A stretch of DNA of 64,000 nucleotides from Cellvibrio sp. KY-GH-1. GTDB lineage: Bacteria > Pseudomonadota > Gammaproteobacteria > Pseudomonadales > Cellvibrionaceae. Below the pieces are notes generated by a model. It was not told where the DNA came from. It ran no database searches and saw only the letters and a list, made by a program, of their open reading frames with translations. Location: positions 2,480,001 through 2,544,000 of the forward strand of contig NZ_CP031728.1 in assembly GCF_008806975.1 (NCBI RefSeq), read 5' to 3'. Shown piece by piece: positions 53,195-62,835 of the stretch; positions within the stretch are counted from its first letter, which is position 1, and each line of letters starts with the position of its first letter. Both the position numbers and the translations under genes were made by a program.

Positions 53195-53686
53195 ATGGCA
53201 AGAAAAGTTGCAGTGATTATGGGTTCCAAGAGCGATTGGGCCACTATGCAGGCGGCGGTCGAGATTCTGGAACAGATGGGCGTGGAATATCACACCGAAG
53301 TTGTATCGGCCCATCGCACCCCGCAAAAGCTCACTGAATTTGCTGAGTCCGCAGTCGATAACGGCTATGCGGTGATTATCGCTGGTGCCGGCGGCGCCGC
53401 CCATTTGCCCGGGATGGTTGCTGCCCACACTCGCTTGCCAGTATTGGGTGTGCCCGTACAGAGCAAGGCGCTGAGCGGCGTTGATAGCCTTTATTCCATC
53501 GTGCAAATGCCTAAAGGTGTTGCCGTGGGTACCTTGGCGATTGGGGTTGCCGGTGCATTTAATGCTGGCCTCTTGGCGTGCCAAATTCTAGCCGTGACAG
53601 ATGCGAGCCTGGCTGCGAAGATCGAGCAATTCCGCCAGGATCAAACACAGGCAGTGCTGGACAACCCCGATCCGCGCGATCAATAA
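53195..53686 (+). CDS. purE: PurE, N5-carboxyaminoimidazole ribonucleotide mutase
   Basis: PurE class I converts N5-CAIR to CAIR in purine synthesis, working after PurK. The signatures [21 protein letters not shown] and [16 protein letters not shown] (phosphate- and substrate-binding, catalytic His) are intact and the 163-residue length is standard. It is followed 16 bases later by purK on the same strand, the usual bacterial purEK pair. Confidence 0.97.
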   Translation: MARKVAVIMGSKSDWATMQAAVEILEQMGVEYHTEVVSAHRTPQKLTEFAESAVDNGYAVIIAGAGGAAHLPGMVAAHTRLPVLGVPVQSKALSGVDSLYSIVQMPKGVAVGTLAIGVAGAFNAGLLACQILAVTDASLAAKIEQFRQDQTQAVLDNPDPRDQ

Positions 53687-53702
53687 GCTGAGCGAGGGTT
53701 TT

Positions 53703-54779
53703 ATGAGCCAACGTATTTGGATTTTGGGCGCAGGCCAATTAGGTGCCATGCTGAAACATGCAGGCATGCCGCTGGATTTGGATGTGTGCCCCGTCGATAT
53801 AAATGAAGCTACTGCGCCAGCATTAGCGGCCAATGACCTGGTGACCGCCGAACGTGAGCAGTGGCCGGAGACCCTGGTCACCAATGCCCTTGCGCAACAC
53901 ACCCGCTTCATTAATAAGAATGTCTTTGGCCGTTTGGCGGATCGCAAAACCCAAAAAGAGTTAATCGACACCCTCGGTATAGCCACTGCCCCTTGGCGTA
54001 ATGTCGCCGGAGATATCACCGCCAATGAACTGCGCGATCAGCTGGGCGAGCGCGTGCTACTCAAACGTCGCACCGGTGGTTACGACGGCAAAGGGCAACA
54101 CTGGTTGCGCACCGACGATGACCAGGTACCTGAAGATTGGCAAGGCGAAGCTATCGCCGAACAGGCTATCAACTTTGACGAGGAAGTATCTCTGGTTGGG
54201 GTGCGCAATGCTGCCGGCGACTGCGTTTTTTATCCGCTTACGCTCAACCTTCATTTGAACGGTATTCTCTACGCCTCTGTTGCCCCCCTCGCCCGCTTGC
54301 AAGCATTGCAGGCGCAGGCCGAAGAGATGCTCGGCAAAATTCTGAATGCCTTGGATTACGTCGGTGTTATGGCGATGGAAACCTTCCGGGTTGGCGACAA
54401 ACTACTTATCAACGAGTTGGCCCCGCGCGTGCACAACTCCGGCCATTGGACCCAGGCCGGCGCCAGCATCAGCCAATTTGAATATCATCTGCGCGCTGTA
54501 GCCAACATGGCGACGCCGGAGCCACAAGTTGTAGGGCAGAATGTCATGATTAACCTGATCGGCACCGACTATAACCCAGCTTGGCGCGACCTTTCTTGTG
54601 CCCGCACCTATTGGTATGGCAAGGAAGTACGGCCGGGCCGTAAAGTGGGACATATCAATATTGTGGGCAATACGGTCACCGAAGTGCGCGAAACTCTGGT
54701 TTTACTGGGGGATTTGCTGCCCGACCAGCATTATTCGCAAGCCATTGAATGGAGCCTGGCGGCGCTGGAGTCGCTCTAA
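53703..54779 (+). CDS. purK: PurK, N5-carboxyaminoimidazole ribonucleotide synthase
   Basis: PurK uses ATP and bicarbonate to carboxylate AIR. The true start is the ATG at 53703 (MSQRIWILGAGQLGAML), with GAGGG upstream; the longer open frame overlaps purE and is not needed. ATP-grasp features are visible: LKRRTGGYDGKGQHW, EQAINFDEEVSLVGVR, and the C-terminal metal-binding LLINELAPRVHNSGHWT. Length 358 residues is typical. Confidence 0.97.
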   Translation: MSQRIWILGAGQLGAMLKHAGMPLDLDVCPVDINEATAPALAANDLVTAEREQWPETLVTNALAQHTRFINKNVFGRLADRKTQKELIDTLGIATAPWRNVAGDITANELRDQLGERVLLKRRTGGYDGKGQHWLRTDDDQVPEDWQGEAIAEQAINFDEEVSLVGVRNAAGDCVFYPLTLNLHLNGILYASVAPLARLQALQAQAEEMLGKILNALDYVGVMAMETFRVGDKLLINELAPRVHNSGHWTQAGASISQFEYHLRAVANMATPEPQVVGQNVMINLIGTDYNPAWRDLSCARTYWYGKEVRPGRKVGHINIVGNTVTEVRETLVLLGDLLPDQHYSQAIEWSLAALESL

Positions 54780-54928
54780 GACTCGCAGGCCGGAACCCGC
54801 TCAACAGATTGCAGCCTAAGGTCTAGTCAGCCAAGGATCCTTTTTGTTAGATTTGGTTAATCTTTGCATCATTGCCTGGGGGGCCTGTGGTAACGTCCGC
54901 CCCCCGGATCATCACAAGGAACCTGCCG

Positions 54929-55615
54929 ATGCTCACTCTCCATATTGCCAACAAAAACTACTCGTCCTGGTCGCTGCGCCCCTGGGTATTAATGCGCGCG
55001 CTCAACATTCCTTTTATCGAACAGATACATCCGCTGGAAGTTGGCACCAGTTGGGCAAGCTACCGCAGCTTCTCCCCCACGGGGCGGGTACCCTGCCTGG
55101 TTGATGGTGAACAAACCGTTTGGGATTCCCTCGCCATTACCGAATACCTTGCTGAAACCTATCCCCTGGTGTGGCCCACCGATAAAAGTGCCCGCGCCTG
55201 GGCGCGCTCGGTCAGCGCCGAAATGCACTCCGGCTTTCAAACCTTGCGCAATACCTGCGGTATGAGCTGCGGCCATCGCGTTCAATTGCATGCAATGAGC
55301 CCAGCACTGCAAAAAGACATAGACCGTATTAACGAAATTTGGAATCAGGGCCTCGCCAAATTTGGCGGGCCCTTTTTAGCAGGAAAAAGCTTTACCGCTG
55401 CGGATGCTTTTTTCGCTCCAGTCGCCTTTCGCTTTCAAACCTACGGAATACCTGCTACTGGCGCAGCGGCCGGTTACTTGCAACAATTACTTGCGCTACC
55501 GGCAATGCTGGAATGGTATGGCGCCGGCCTGAAAGAAACCTGGCGCGAGCCAGATCATGAAACTGAAATTCTCGCCGCAGGAAAATTGATTGCGGATTTG
55601 CGTGTAGGGGGTTGA
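54929..55615 (+). CDS. Glutathione S-transferase family protein
   Basis: The ATG at 54929 (MLTLHIANKNYSSWSLRPW) has AAGGA eight bases upstream and is preferred over an ATG 19 codons earlier. The thioredoxin-like N-terminal domain carries the catalytic Ser region YSSWSLRPW and the glutathione-binding WDSLAITEYLAETYP. The helical C-terminal domain contains FLAGKSFTAADAFFAPVAFR, where the N-capping box (S/T-x-x-D) is conserved. It probably conjugates or reduces electrophilic compounds; substrate unknown. It precedes the next small gene by only four bases. Confidence 0.9.
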   Translation: MLTLHIANKNYSSWSLRPWVLMRALNIPFIEQIHPLEVGTSWASYRSFSPTGRVPCLVDGEQTVWDSLAITEYLAETYPLVWPTDKSARAWARSVSAEMHSGFQTLRNTCGMSCGHRVQLHAMSPALQKDIDRINEIWNQGLAKFGGPFLAGKSFTAADAFFAPVAFRFQTYGIPATGAAAGYLQQLLALPAMLEWYGAGLKETWREPDHETEILAAGKLIADLRVGG

Positions 55616-55621
55616 TGGACA

Positions 55622-56023
55622 ATGGAGACCGAACTGGATTACGAAATCACTATTACCCACCTAGGCAATCATTTGCATGTGAACGCAAAAGGATTAGGTA
55701 GCTACGAAGGCGCGCTGGATATGTGGCAGCAAATCGCGCAGGCCTGTGAAAAACACCAGTGTTACAACATTCTGGGTGAACAATACCTATTCGGCACCCT
55801 GAGCACCCACGAAGCCTTGAATTATCCCGCTTTATTTAAAAAAGCAGGTATTACCAACAAACACCGGGTCGCCTGGGTGGATAAAAATCCGCGCACACGA
55901 GAAATGACCGAATTTATTCGCAATGTATTGGCCAATCGGTTGATTGGTAAAGGGCGCCTTTTTACTGACGTCGACACAGCCAGGCAATGGCTACTCAATG
56001 CCATAGCAAACGACGAGCAATAA
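55622..56023 (+). CDS. Small SpoIIAA/STAS-like protein, 133 aa
   Basis: The sequence (YEITITHLGNHLHVNAKG, alternating strands and helices, NPRTREMTEFIRNVLANR) fits the small SpoIIAA-like fold used by proteins that bind membranes or partners, but I cannot name a family with confidence. No signal peptide. It starts four bases after the glutathione S-transferase stop, so the two are probably co-transcribed. Confidence 0.65.
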   Translation: METELDYEITITHLGNHLHVNAKGLGSYEGALDMWQQIAQACEKHQCYNILGEQYLFGTLSTHEALNYPALFKKAGITNKHRVAWVDKNPRTREMTEFIRNVLANRLIGKGRLFTDVDTARQWLLNAIANDEQ

Positions 56024-56122
56024 CTAACCCCCCTTTTCCCGCTGCTCTGCAAAAATGCCGCGCAGATCCCTGCAAACTCCGCTTTTTGACAAAAATCCTG
56101 CCCCTTACTAAGGTTGATAATA

Positions 56123-56145
56123 AAGGCGCTTCCTGGAAGCGCCTT
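56123..56145 (+). terminator. Hairpin terminator before the chemoreceptor gene
   Basis: AAGGCGCTTCC and GGAAGCGCCTT, nearly touching, followed by GTTAATT, about 100 bases after the small STAS-like gene. It is a likely terminator of the gene pair upstream. Confidence 0.75.
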
Positions 56146-56253
56146 GTTAATTCATACCTGTAGCTATTTCAAACCTATAACTAGCTCACACCTAGAAAGC
56201 ATTCGGCCTAGGTCTATCTAGCCTCTACACCTTTTGGCCCCAAGGAGCATTCC

Positions 56254-57759
56254 ATGTTTCAAAATATGAAAGTCGCCATGCGCTTAAGCCTGCTGGCGGG
56301 GACCTTGGTATTACTGATGATTCTGATCGGCATATTAGGAATTATGGGAATGCGCGATGCAAATCACGGAATGCACACAGTTTATGTGGATCGCGTTGAG
56401 CCCATGCGCGATCTAAAAGAAGTAATCGATAATTACGCGCTGATATTAGTGGATGTCCCGCAAAAAACTGTAAAAGGCATAATCAGCCCGCAAGAAGCAT
56501 TAAAAATTACCCGCGAAACATTGCCCGCCACCGACAAAATTTGGGAAGCGTATTTACGAACCTTTTTAATTGATGACGAGAAAAAACTCATCAAACAAGC
56601 AGCGCCACTGATTGAACAGACCCACAAACAATTAGCAGATCTGCAACGTTGGTACTCCGATAACAACGTAACGGCTATTAACAACTTTACCCAAACCGGC
56701 ATCTACCCGATATTTGATCCGCTCAACGAAGTTTTCACAGCGCTCAATAAATTACAAGTCCACGTTGCGAAAGAAGAATACGAACGCTCAACCCACCGTT
56801 ACGAAAGCACGCTCACCATTAACACCAGCATTATTATTCTCAGCATATTGATCGCGATTACGCTGAGCTATTTAATTACCCGCAGCCTTATCCAGCAATT
56901 AGGAGGCGAACCCAATTACACCGCCAATGTAATTTATCGCATTGCGGAAGGTGATTTATCGGTGAAGGTAAATATTCATCACAAGGATCAGAGCAGTATT
57001 CTGTTTGCCATTCGGCAGATGGTCAGCAAGTTATCTGAAATTATTGGCGACGTTCGCTCCACCGCCGATTCACTCTCCTCTGCGTCCGAAGAATTAAGTG
57101 CAACGGCGCAATCACTTAGCCAATCTGCAACACAGCAAGCAGCTAGCATTGAAGAAACCAGCGCATCCATGGAGGAAATTACCGCGTCCATCAGCCAGAA
57201 TAATGACAACGCCAAGGTAACTGACAACATCGCCAGCAAGAGCGCCAAAGAGGCCAACGATGGTGGCACCGCAGTGAAAAACACAGTGGATGCTATGCGC
57301 AAAATCGCCGAAAAAATTAGCGTGATTGATGACATCGCCTATCAAACTAATTTACTTGCTCTCAACGCGGCGATTGAAGCCGGGCGCGCCGGTGAACATG
57401 GGCGCGGCTTTGCCGTCGTAGCCAGCGAAGTGCGCAAGTTGGCGGCACGCAGCCAAGCGGCCGCCAAGGAAATTGGAGAGCTCGCAGGAGGCTCGGTGAA
57501 ATTAGCCGAGAGCGCAGGCAAATTACTGGATGAGATTGTTCCGGCCATTAAAAAAACCGCCGATCTGGTACAGGAAATTTCTGCCGCAAGCGATGAGCAA
57601 GCCATGGGCGCGAATCAAATCACCATTGCCATTTCACAAATTAGTATTGCCACCCAGCAAAACTCATCATCCGCCGAAGAGCTTTATTCAACCGCTGAAG
57701 AACTTACCAATAAAGCCACGCAATTACAGCAAACCATGGAGTATTTTACCTTGCAGTAA
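56254..57759 (+). CDS. Methyl-accepting chemotaxis protein with four-helix-bundle sensor
   Basis: A first transmembrane helix ([21 protein letters not shown]) is followed by a periplasmic four-helix bundle of the 4HB_MCP type (about 35-185). A second transmembrane helix ([17 protein letters not shown]), a HAMP domain and a cytoplasmic coiled coil complete it. The hairpin tip [20 protein letters not shown] and [17 protein letters not shown] are the conserved kinase-control region that contacts CheA and CheW. The ligand cannot be inferred. No che genes are in the window. The sensor kinase gene follows after 100 bases. Confidence 0.94.
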   Translation: MFQNMKVAMRLSLLAGTLVLLMILIGILGIMGMRDANHGMHTVYVDRVEPMRDLKEVIDNYALILVDVPQKTVKGIISPQEALKITRETLPATDKIWEAYLRTFLIDDEKKLIKQAAPLIEQTHKQLADLQRWYSDNNVTAINNFTQTGIYPIFDPLNEVFTALNKLQVHVAKEEYERSTHRYESTLTINTSIIILSILIAITLSYLITRSLIQQLGGEPNYTANVIYRIAEGDLSVKVNIHHKDQSSILFAIRQMVSKLSEIIGDVRSTADSLSSASEELSATAQSLSQSATQQAASIEETSASMEEITASISQNNDNAKVTDNIASKSAKEANDGGTAVKNTVDAMRKIAEKISVIDDIAYQTNLLALNAAIEAGRAGEHGRGFAVVASEVRKLAARSQAAAKEIGELAGGSVKLAESAGKLLDEIVPAIKKTADLVQEISAASDEQAMGANQITIAISQISIATQQNSSSAEELYSTAEELTNKATQLQQTMEYFTLQ

Positions 57760-57858
57760 AACCTATCCAACCCAATTAAAAAAGTCGCGAGGGACAAACA
57801 GTATGAATTACCACTACAAAAAATCAGACATCGATTTTGGTAATTTCTTCTGCGCATT

Positions 57859-60102
57859 ATGAAAATTAGCGCGCAATCAACTCACCTCAATGAGCAGTAC
57901 ATTAAAGAAATAAACCTATTGCTCTATAAAGGCGTCCCGCAAGCCATCACCATGAACGGGCTGCTTGCGCTCACCCTGGCATTTTTATATTGGTACGCTT
58001 TTTTTGAAATCAGTGTTTTTAGCTGGCTGTTTTTGCTCGCCATAAGCCTCAGTGTACGCGGGGCTATTTACCTTCTTTTTCAGCGCTCTAACTCACAAGC
58101 AACTCATCGCTGGCTCATCTGGTTCAGAATCGGCGTTGGAGTGACTGGCGTAACCTGGGGCATAGCCCCGATCCTTCTCTATCAGGGATTTGAAGTTCAC
58201 ATTGAAGACTTGGCATTTTACGCGTTTATTCTGGGCGGCATTTGCTCCGGTGCTGCTGCATCGCTCGCAATAGATAGATGCTCAATTGTGCTGTTTATCG
58301 GGGCTAGCACGACCCCGCTGGCGGTAAGCCTGATAATGAATGATTTACAGAATTACCGCTTGATGGGAACCATGATCCTGCTCTTCTCTGTATTCACAAT
58401 TGCAAGCTCTTCCCGCATGGGAAAATCCCTGAAGGAAAATGTGGAGTTACGGACCGAGCAAATTAAAGTACAAGAAGAAATTTCAACTCAACAGAAAGTT
58501 ACCAGCATCATTGCACGAGCACAGGAGACGTTTATTACCAAGGAGAAGCTCACGGATTCCTTCGGCGCAATTATCGATGACATTCTTGCATTAACACAAA
58601 GTCAGTGCGGATTTATTGGTGAAGCTCTATTTGATAACAAACTTAAACCCTACGTAAAAATTCACGCCGCTGCAAACCAGAAGTGGGACGAAAAGGCAAG
58701 AACCATCAACCAGTCGCGCATATCCGACGGAATAGAGTTTCACGATACCCATTCAATCTTTGGAACCACGCTAGCTAGCGATATCCCGGTTATTGTTAAC
58801 TCCCCCAGTACTACTACAAATTTTTCCGAAGTGCCGCAATACTTTTCCAGTATAAGTTCCTACTTGGGAATTCCCATTTTCTACAATGGAAGGCCGTTAG
58901 CAATATTACTACTAGCGAACAAAGAAACAGGATTTTCAGAAATAGACACCAGCTTACTTAAACCCATCACGAGCACCATTGCACATTTGACTCAGGCTAC
59001 ACGCATTCAATATCAAAAACACCAAGTTGAGGTAGCACTGCAAAATGCATCGGAACAGACGCAAAGTATTCTACAAAGCCTAGCAGATGCGATTATCACA
59101 ATAAATTCTGTTGGGGAGATCTCTTTCGTCAACCTGGCTGCCCAAAAAATATTTGGTTACTCGGAGCAAGAACTCATCGGAGAAAATGTCAGCAAGCTTT
59201 TACCGCCGTCGCTTAAAGGAGAACATGACGGGTACCTGAGAAACTACCTACGCACAGGTCAGGCAAAAATATTGGGTATAGGTCGAGAACTGGAAGCCCA
59301 ACGCAAAAACGGCGAGGTATTCCCTATTGAACTAACACTGGCGGAAGTTAAACAGCAAAATGAACCATTATTCGTCGGCGCTGTAAGAGATATTTCCGAG
59401 AAGAAGCGTTTGGAAAAATTAAAAACGGAGTTTGTTTCTACCGTCAGTCATGAGCTGAGAACGCCACTCACATCAATCAACGCTGCCTTGGCAACGGTGG
59501 AAAGCGGACTGCTCGGCGAGCTTCCGAACATGGCAAAAGAACTGATTCAAATTGCTAACAAAAACTCCAAGCGGCTCAGTTTACTAATTAACGATATTCT
59601 TGATTTTGAAAAACTTTCAGCAGGCAAAATGGAGCTACACATGCAGCCTTACAATGTAGCCAAGCTATTAACACAAAGCGCTACGGACAACGCCCCCTTT
59701 GCTAAAAGCTATAAGGTCGACTTACAACTCAACGTCATTGACGAAAGTATAAGTATTTTGGTCGACCCGCTCAGATTTCAGCAAATCATGTCGAATCTAA
59801 TATCCAATGCGGTGAAATATTCGCCTCCCGGTGAAGCCGTTGCGATAAGTGCATCCTCAACCGCGAGCCAGCTTACTATCACAATCAGTGACAAGGGCCC
59901 TGGAATACCTGAAAAATTTCGCGCACGGATATTTCAAAGCTTTTCTCAAGCTGACGGTTCAGATAGTCGCCAGAAGGGGGGAACCGGCATGGGGCTAGCC
60001 GTAAGCAAAAAATTAACCGAATCCATGAACGGCGCAATCGGATTTACATCGTCGGAAAATGGAACCCGGTTCTTCATTGAATTTCCATGTATTGAGCAGT
60101 AA
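57859..60102 (+). CDS. Membrane sensor histidine kinase with GAF and FixL-like PAS domains
   Basis: About six N-terminal transmembrane helices (1-185), a coiled coil, a GAF domain (about 220-385), a PAS domain (about 400-515), then HisKA with H531 in FVSTVSHELRTPL and a HATPase domain (NLISNAVKYSPP, SDKGPGIPEKFR, GTGMGLAVSKKL). The PAS domain has HDGYLRNYLRTGQAKILGIG followed by R476. H456, I471 and R476 are spaced exactly like the haem ligand His200, Ile215 and Arg220 of FixL, so an oxygen- or gas-binding haem is plausible. No receiver domain is attached; the HPt protein encoded three bases later is the obvious partner. Confidence 0.9.
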   Translation: MKISAQSTHLNEQYIKEINLLLYKGVPQAITMNGLLALTLAFLYWYAFFEISVFSWLFLLAISLSVRGAIYLLFQRSNSQATHRWLIWFRIGVGVTGVTWGIAPILLYQGFEVHIEDLAFYAFILGGICSGAAASLAIDRCSIVLFIGASTTPLAVSLIMNDLQNYRLMGTMILLFSVFTIASSSRMGKSLKENVELRTEQIKVQEEISTQQKVTSIIARAQETFITKEKLTDSFGAIIDDILALTQSQCGFIGEALFDNKLKPYVKIHAAANQKWDEKARTINQSRISDGIEFHDTHSIFGTTLASDIPVIVNSPSTTTNFSEVPQYFSSISSYLGIPIFYNGRPLAILLLANKETGFSEIDTSLLKPITSTIAHLTQATRIQYQKHQVEVALQNASEQTQSILQSLADAIITINSVGEISFVNLAAQKIFGYSEQELIGENVSKLLPPSLKGEHDGYLRNYLRTGQAKILGIGRELEAQRKNGEVFPIELTLAEVKQQNEPLFVGAVRDISEKKRLEKLKTEFVSTVSHELRTPLTSINAALATVESGLLGELPNMAKELIQIANKNSKRLSLLINDILDFEKLSAGKMELHMQPYNVAKLLTQSATDNAPFAKSYKVDLQLNVIDESISILVDPLRFQQIMSNLISNAVKYSPPGEAVAISASSTASQLTITISDKGPGIPEKFRARIFQSFSQADGSDSRQKGGTGMGLAVSKKLTESMNGAIGFTSSENGTRFFIEFPCIEQ

Positions 60103-60105
60103 ATC

Positions 60106-60885
60106 ATGAGCACCTCTCCTACTCCCCAAAGTGAGTCAATACAATTACTACTCGATGAAATGCGGGATTGTTTTATCGATGAGTTACCCGAGAAAATCAA
60201 TCGCATAGAACTACTTCTGCTGCAACTCGAAAAAAATAAAGACATTGATTGTTTTAACGAAGTCTACCGGCACGTGCATAGTTTGAAAGGTTCGGGAGGC
60301 ACGTTTGGGCTACACATTATCACTCGTGTGTGTCACCTTGCCGAAGCAGTCCTGATACAATATAACGATGAGCAGATGACATCTCCTGAGAGCTACCAAA
60401 TTCTATTGCATTGCATAGATCAGCTCAGGCAAATCCTATTAACGCTAAAAGCTGGAAAGTTTGATTTCTTGTCTGTCGATGAGTTTTTGCTGAAGCTACA
60501 TAACAATCATCAATCATCGTCGAAGCGGATTTTGATATTAGAATCATCGCAATCGCTATGTAAGTATTACGGCACCGTAATATCCAGTTTAAAAATTAAT
60601 TACGACATTATAAACGACGGCATAGAAGGATTACGGCAATTGCTCACCGTGCCCTACAGTGTTCTGATCATTGCGCGCGAGCTTCAAGTGCTAAATGGCC
60701 CCGCCTTGCTTCTGGCATTGAGAGCGTCAAATCATAAAAACGCTGATATTCCAGCGATACTTTTATCGACGGACAACAACATAACCCTGGACAAAAGAAC
60801 TAGTCTACTTGAACGAACAAAGAATCACGGCAATAACTTGTTGATCGAATGTAGCAAGGTCTTACAAGGACAATCAAAACAGTAG
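60106..60885 (+). CDS. HPt phosphotransfer protein with C-terminal pseudo-receiver
   Basis: Residues 10-125 form an HPt domain with the phospho-accepting H58 in HVHSLKGSGGTFG. The rest (about 140-259) has the length and pattern of a receiver domain (RILILESSQSL, YSVLIIARELQVLNGPALL). The phospho-accepting Asp position is Ala190, and the acidic pair near the start is reduced to one Glu. The receiver-like part is therefore unlikely to be phosphorylated and may act in docking. The gene begins three bases after the sensor kinase, so phosphate probably passes from that kinase to H58 via a separate receiver. Confidence 0.85.
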   Translation: MSTSPTPQSESIQLLLDEMRDCFIDELPEKINRIELLLLQLEKNKDIDCFNEVYRHVHSLKGSGGTFGLHIITRVCHLAEAVLIQYNDEQMTSPESYQILLHCIDQLRQILLTLKAGKFDFLSVDEFLLKLHNNHQSSSKRILILESSQSLCKYYGTVISSLKINYDIINDGIEGLRQLLTVPYSVLIIARELQVLNGPALLLALRASNHKNADIPAILLSTDNNITLDKRTSLLERTKNHGNNLLIECSKVLQGQSKQ

Positions 60886-60921
60886 GCCAATGATCATCTG
60901 CATATCAGTGATCATTGGCCT
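60884..60921. terminator. Bidirectional hairpin between convergent genes
   Basis: AGGCCAATGATCA and TGATCATTGGCCT (13 perfect pairs, 12-base loop) begin within the HPt stop codon and lie 30 bases beyond the OmpA-fusion stop. The location suggests termination from both sides. Confidence 0.8.
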
Positions 60922-60950
60922 ATAAGTAAAAACGTAACGCGTTAAGAAAC

Positions 60951-62681
60951 TTACAGAATCCAAACCTCAACACGGCGGTTCATTCGTCGCCCCTCTTCCG
61001 TCTTGCTGCTTGCCAAAGGCGCTTCTTCGCCCACGCCCCGGGCCACAAGCGGATAAATACCACGCGCAATCAAGTGTTGTTCGACCACCTTGGCGCGACG
61101 CACAGACAACTCCTCATTTTGGGCTTTATCGCCTTCGCTGTCGGAGAAGCCGAACAATTGCACACGTTTGGGTGCATTAACTTCCATATATTTTACCAAG
61201 CGTTCAAGGTCGCTAATCGCTTTGGTATCCAACTCGTCGCTACCATCCTTAAAGCGAAAATTAATGGACAGCCGTTGGGAGCGCAGCGTTAGATCACGCA
61301 TTTCTTCCGGGTAGAAGCTGTTATTAAACGGCTGACCGGTTTTAATATTTTGCGACACCAAGCCGATATCTTCCACAATACTTTGACCGCGCTCGGTTGC
61401 ACTGAACTTAACAAACTCTTCAGCCTCGGCATTCATATTTTTTTGCGGCAAATAAAAATACAGACGGCGTGCTAAAGGGTAATCTTCCGTACTCACGGTA
61501 AAATGGGTCGGCATAATTGCCTTGGAAGACTTGGAGGCTGAAATTGCCATCAACCGTGCACGACGCACATACGGCAAACCGATAAACCCAATGGCACCCG
61601 GCTCCTGTGCGACGGCATCGGATAAAGCGGTACTCGACTCAATACGCTTAGCGGTCATCACCAAGCTTGCTTTGGCGGGATCAAGCACCATACTTTTAAA
61701 CGAATCCCAAGTGCCAGAATTTTCATCGCGTGCGTAAACCTTAATGGGTAGATTTGCCCCCCCCAGCTCAGACCAATTAGTGACTTCACCCGAAAATATT
61801 TTGACCAGATCAGGGATCGCAAGTTGAGTGAGCGGATTTTTTGTATCAGTAATAATCGCTAAACCGTCGAGCCCTATAATATGTTCCGCGCCCGGCTCCG
61901 TTAAGTCGCCACTTTTACTGACGAGTTGTTCGCGCTCCTGCTCTTTAATGCGACGCGACGACATTCCCAATTCCGCTTTATCCTGTTGCAAATCGGTAAA
62001 CGCTGTGCTGGACCCGTGAGCATGAATTTCAATAAATTCTATATGCCCGTTCAATTCAGCACTTACGGCTTTTTCAACCGGGGTATTGCCTTGTTGGGTC
62101 TTAATATTAGTGGCACCGCGCGACATAAAATAAGATTCCACTAACCGCGGGGCAAGCTTTTCACCGACAGTATTGGACCCATGTACGCGAAACAACGGTT
62201 TGGTGGCGCGCACCAATTGCCCTGCAGGAACATAGTTTGCCTGTTCACGAGTTTTTATCGCCGATTGCACTTTACTGGCAGTAACCGCTTCCAATAAAAA
62301 CACTTCGCCGGCATCCAAAGGTAAAAACGACCGCAGCAAATATCCGCCCATAATTAACAATAAGGCGCACGCCGTTGTTGCATAACCACCCATTTTTATC
62401 ACATTGCGGCTTTTCTTTTTAAGCTTGAACTCGTCACCCGTATGGGTCGCGGTCACAATGGTATCTTCCATCTGGCGCACGTCCCACACTAGTTGGGTTA
62501 ACTCTTCATTATTAGCCTGCAAGGCTTTTTCCAATAATTCGGCTCGGTATTCTTCATCCTTAAGCACCATATTCAACGGAATGTGCATTTTTAAATGCGC
62601 TTCGCACAACCGCTTCAAGTTCCATAATTTATCAACCAGGGCCACGTTGTAATGCATGTGCTTGTGGTGTTTGGGGGACAT
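60951..62681 (-). CDS. Phosphate-binding-protein-like domain fused to an OmpA-like domain
   Basis: The N-terminal 100 residues are cytoplasmic and helical, followed by one transmembrane helix (YATTACALLLIMGGYLL). Then comes a PstS-like periplasmic binding domain (about 160-435: FRVHGSNTVGEKLAP, IIGLDGLAIITDTKNPLTQL, IKVYARDENSGTWDSFKSMV). Last is a C-terminal OmpA peptidoglycan-binding domain (about 455-576: INFRFKDGSDELDTKAISDL, QLFGFSDSEGDKAQNEELSVRRA). The architecture suggests an inner-membrane protein that grips peptidoglycan while sensing phosphate or another anion in the periplasm. No pst genes are adjacent. Function is inferred. Confidence 0.85.
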   Translation of the reverse strand: MSPKHHKHMHYNVALVDKLWNLKRLCEAHLKMHIPLNMVLKDEEYRAELLEKALQANNEELTQLVWDVRQMEDTIVTATHTGDEFKLKKKSRNVIKMGGYATTACALLLIMGGYLLRSFLPLDAGEVFLLEAVTASKVQSAIKTREQANYVPAGQLVRATKPLFRVHGSNTVGEKLAPRLVESYFMSRGATNIKTQQGNTPVEKAVSAELNGHIEFIEIHAHGSSTAFTDLQQDKAELGMSSRRIKEQEREQLVSKSGDLTEPGAEHIIGLDGLAIITDTKNPLTQLAIPDLVKIFSGEVTNWSELGGANLPIKVYARDENSGTWDSFKSMVLDPAKASLVMTAKRIESSTALSDAVAQEPGAIGFIGLPYVRRARLMAISASKSSKAIMPTHFTVSTEDYPLARRLYFYLPQKNMNAEAEEFVKFSATERGQSIVEDIGLVSQNIKTGQPFNNSFYPEEMRDLTLRSQRLSINFRFKDGSDELDTKAISDLERLVKYMEVNAPKRVQLFGFSDSEGDKAQNEELSVRRAKVVEQHLIARGIYPLVARGVGEEAPLASSKTEEGRRMNRRVEVWIL

Positions 62682-62726
62682 AGGGATGCTCTGCTGACGA
62701 GGGGAGAGAATTTGTCCAGCAGCGGC

Positions 62727-62758
62727 AAAAAAAAGCCCGCCGTTGGATAACGGCGGGC
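62727..62758 (-). terminator. Intrinsic terminator of the SGNH-hydrolase gene
   Basis: On the minus strand GCCCGCCGTT-ATCC-AACGGCGGGC is followed by a run of T (62734-62727). It lies about 80 bases after the stop of the gene at 62836. Confidence 0.9.
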
Positions 62759-62835
62759 ACTATATGACGACTTTGTTACAAGCGAATTACAACTTGTGAA
62801 TATGTCTCACTGCGAATGCGCAACAGTTCAAAACA

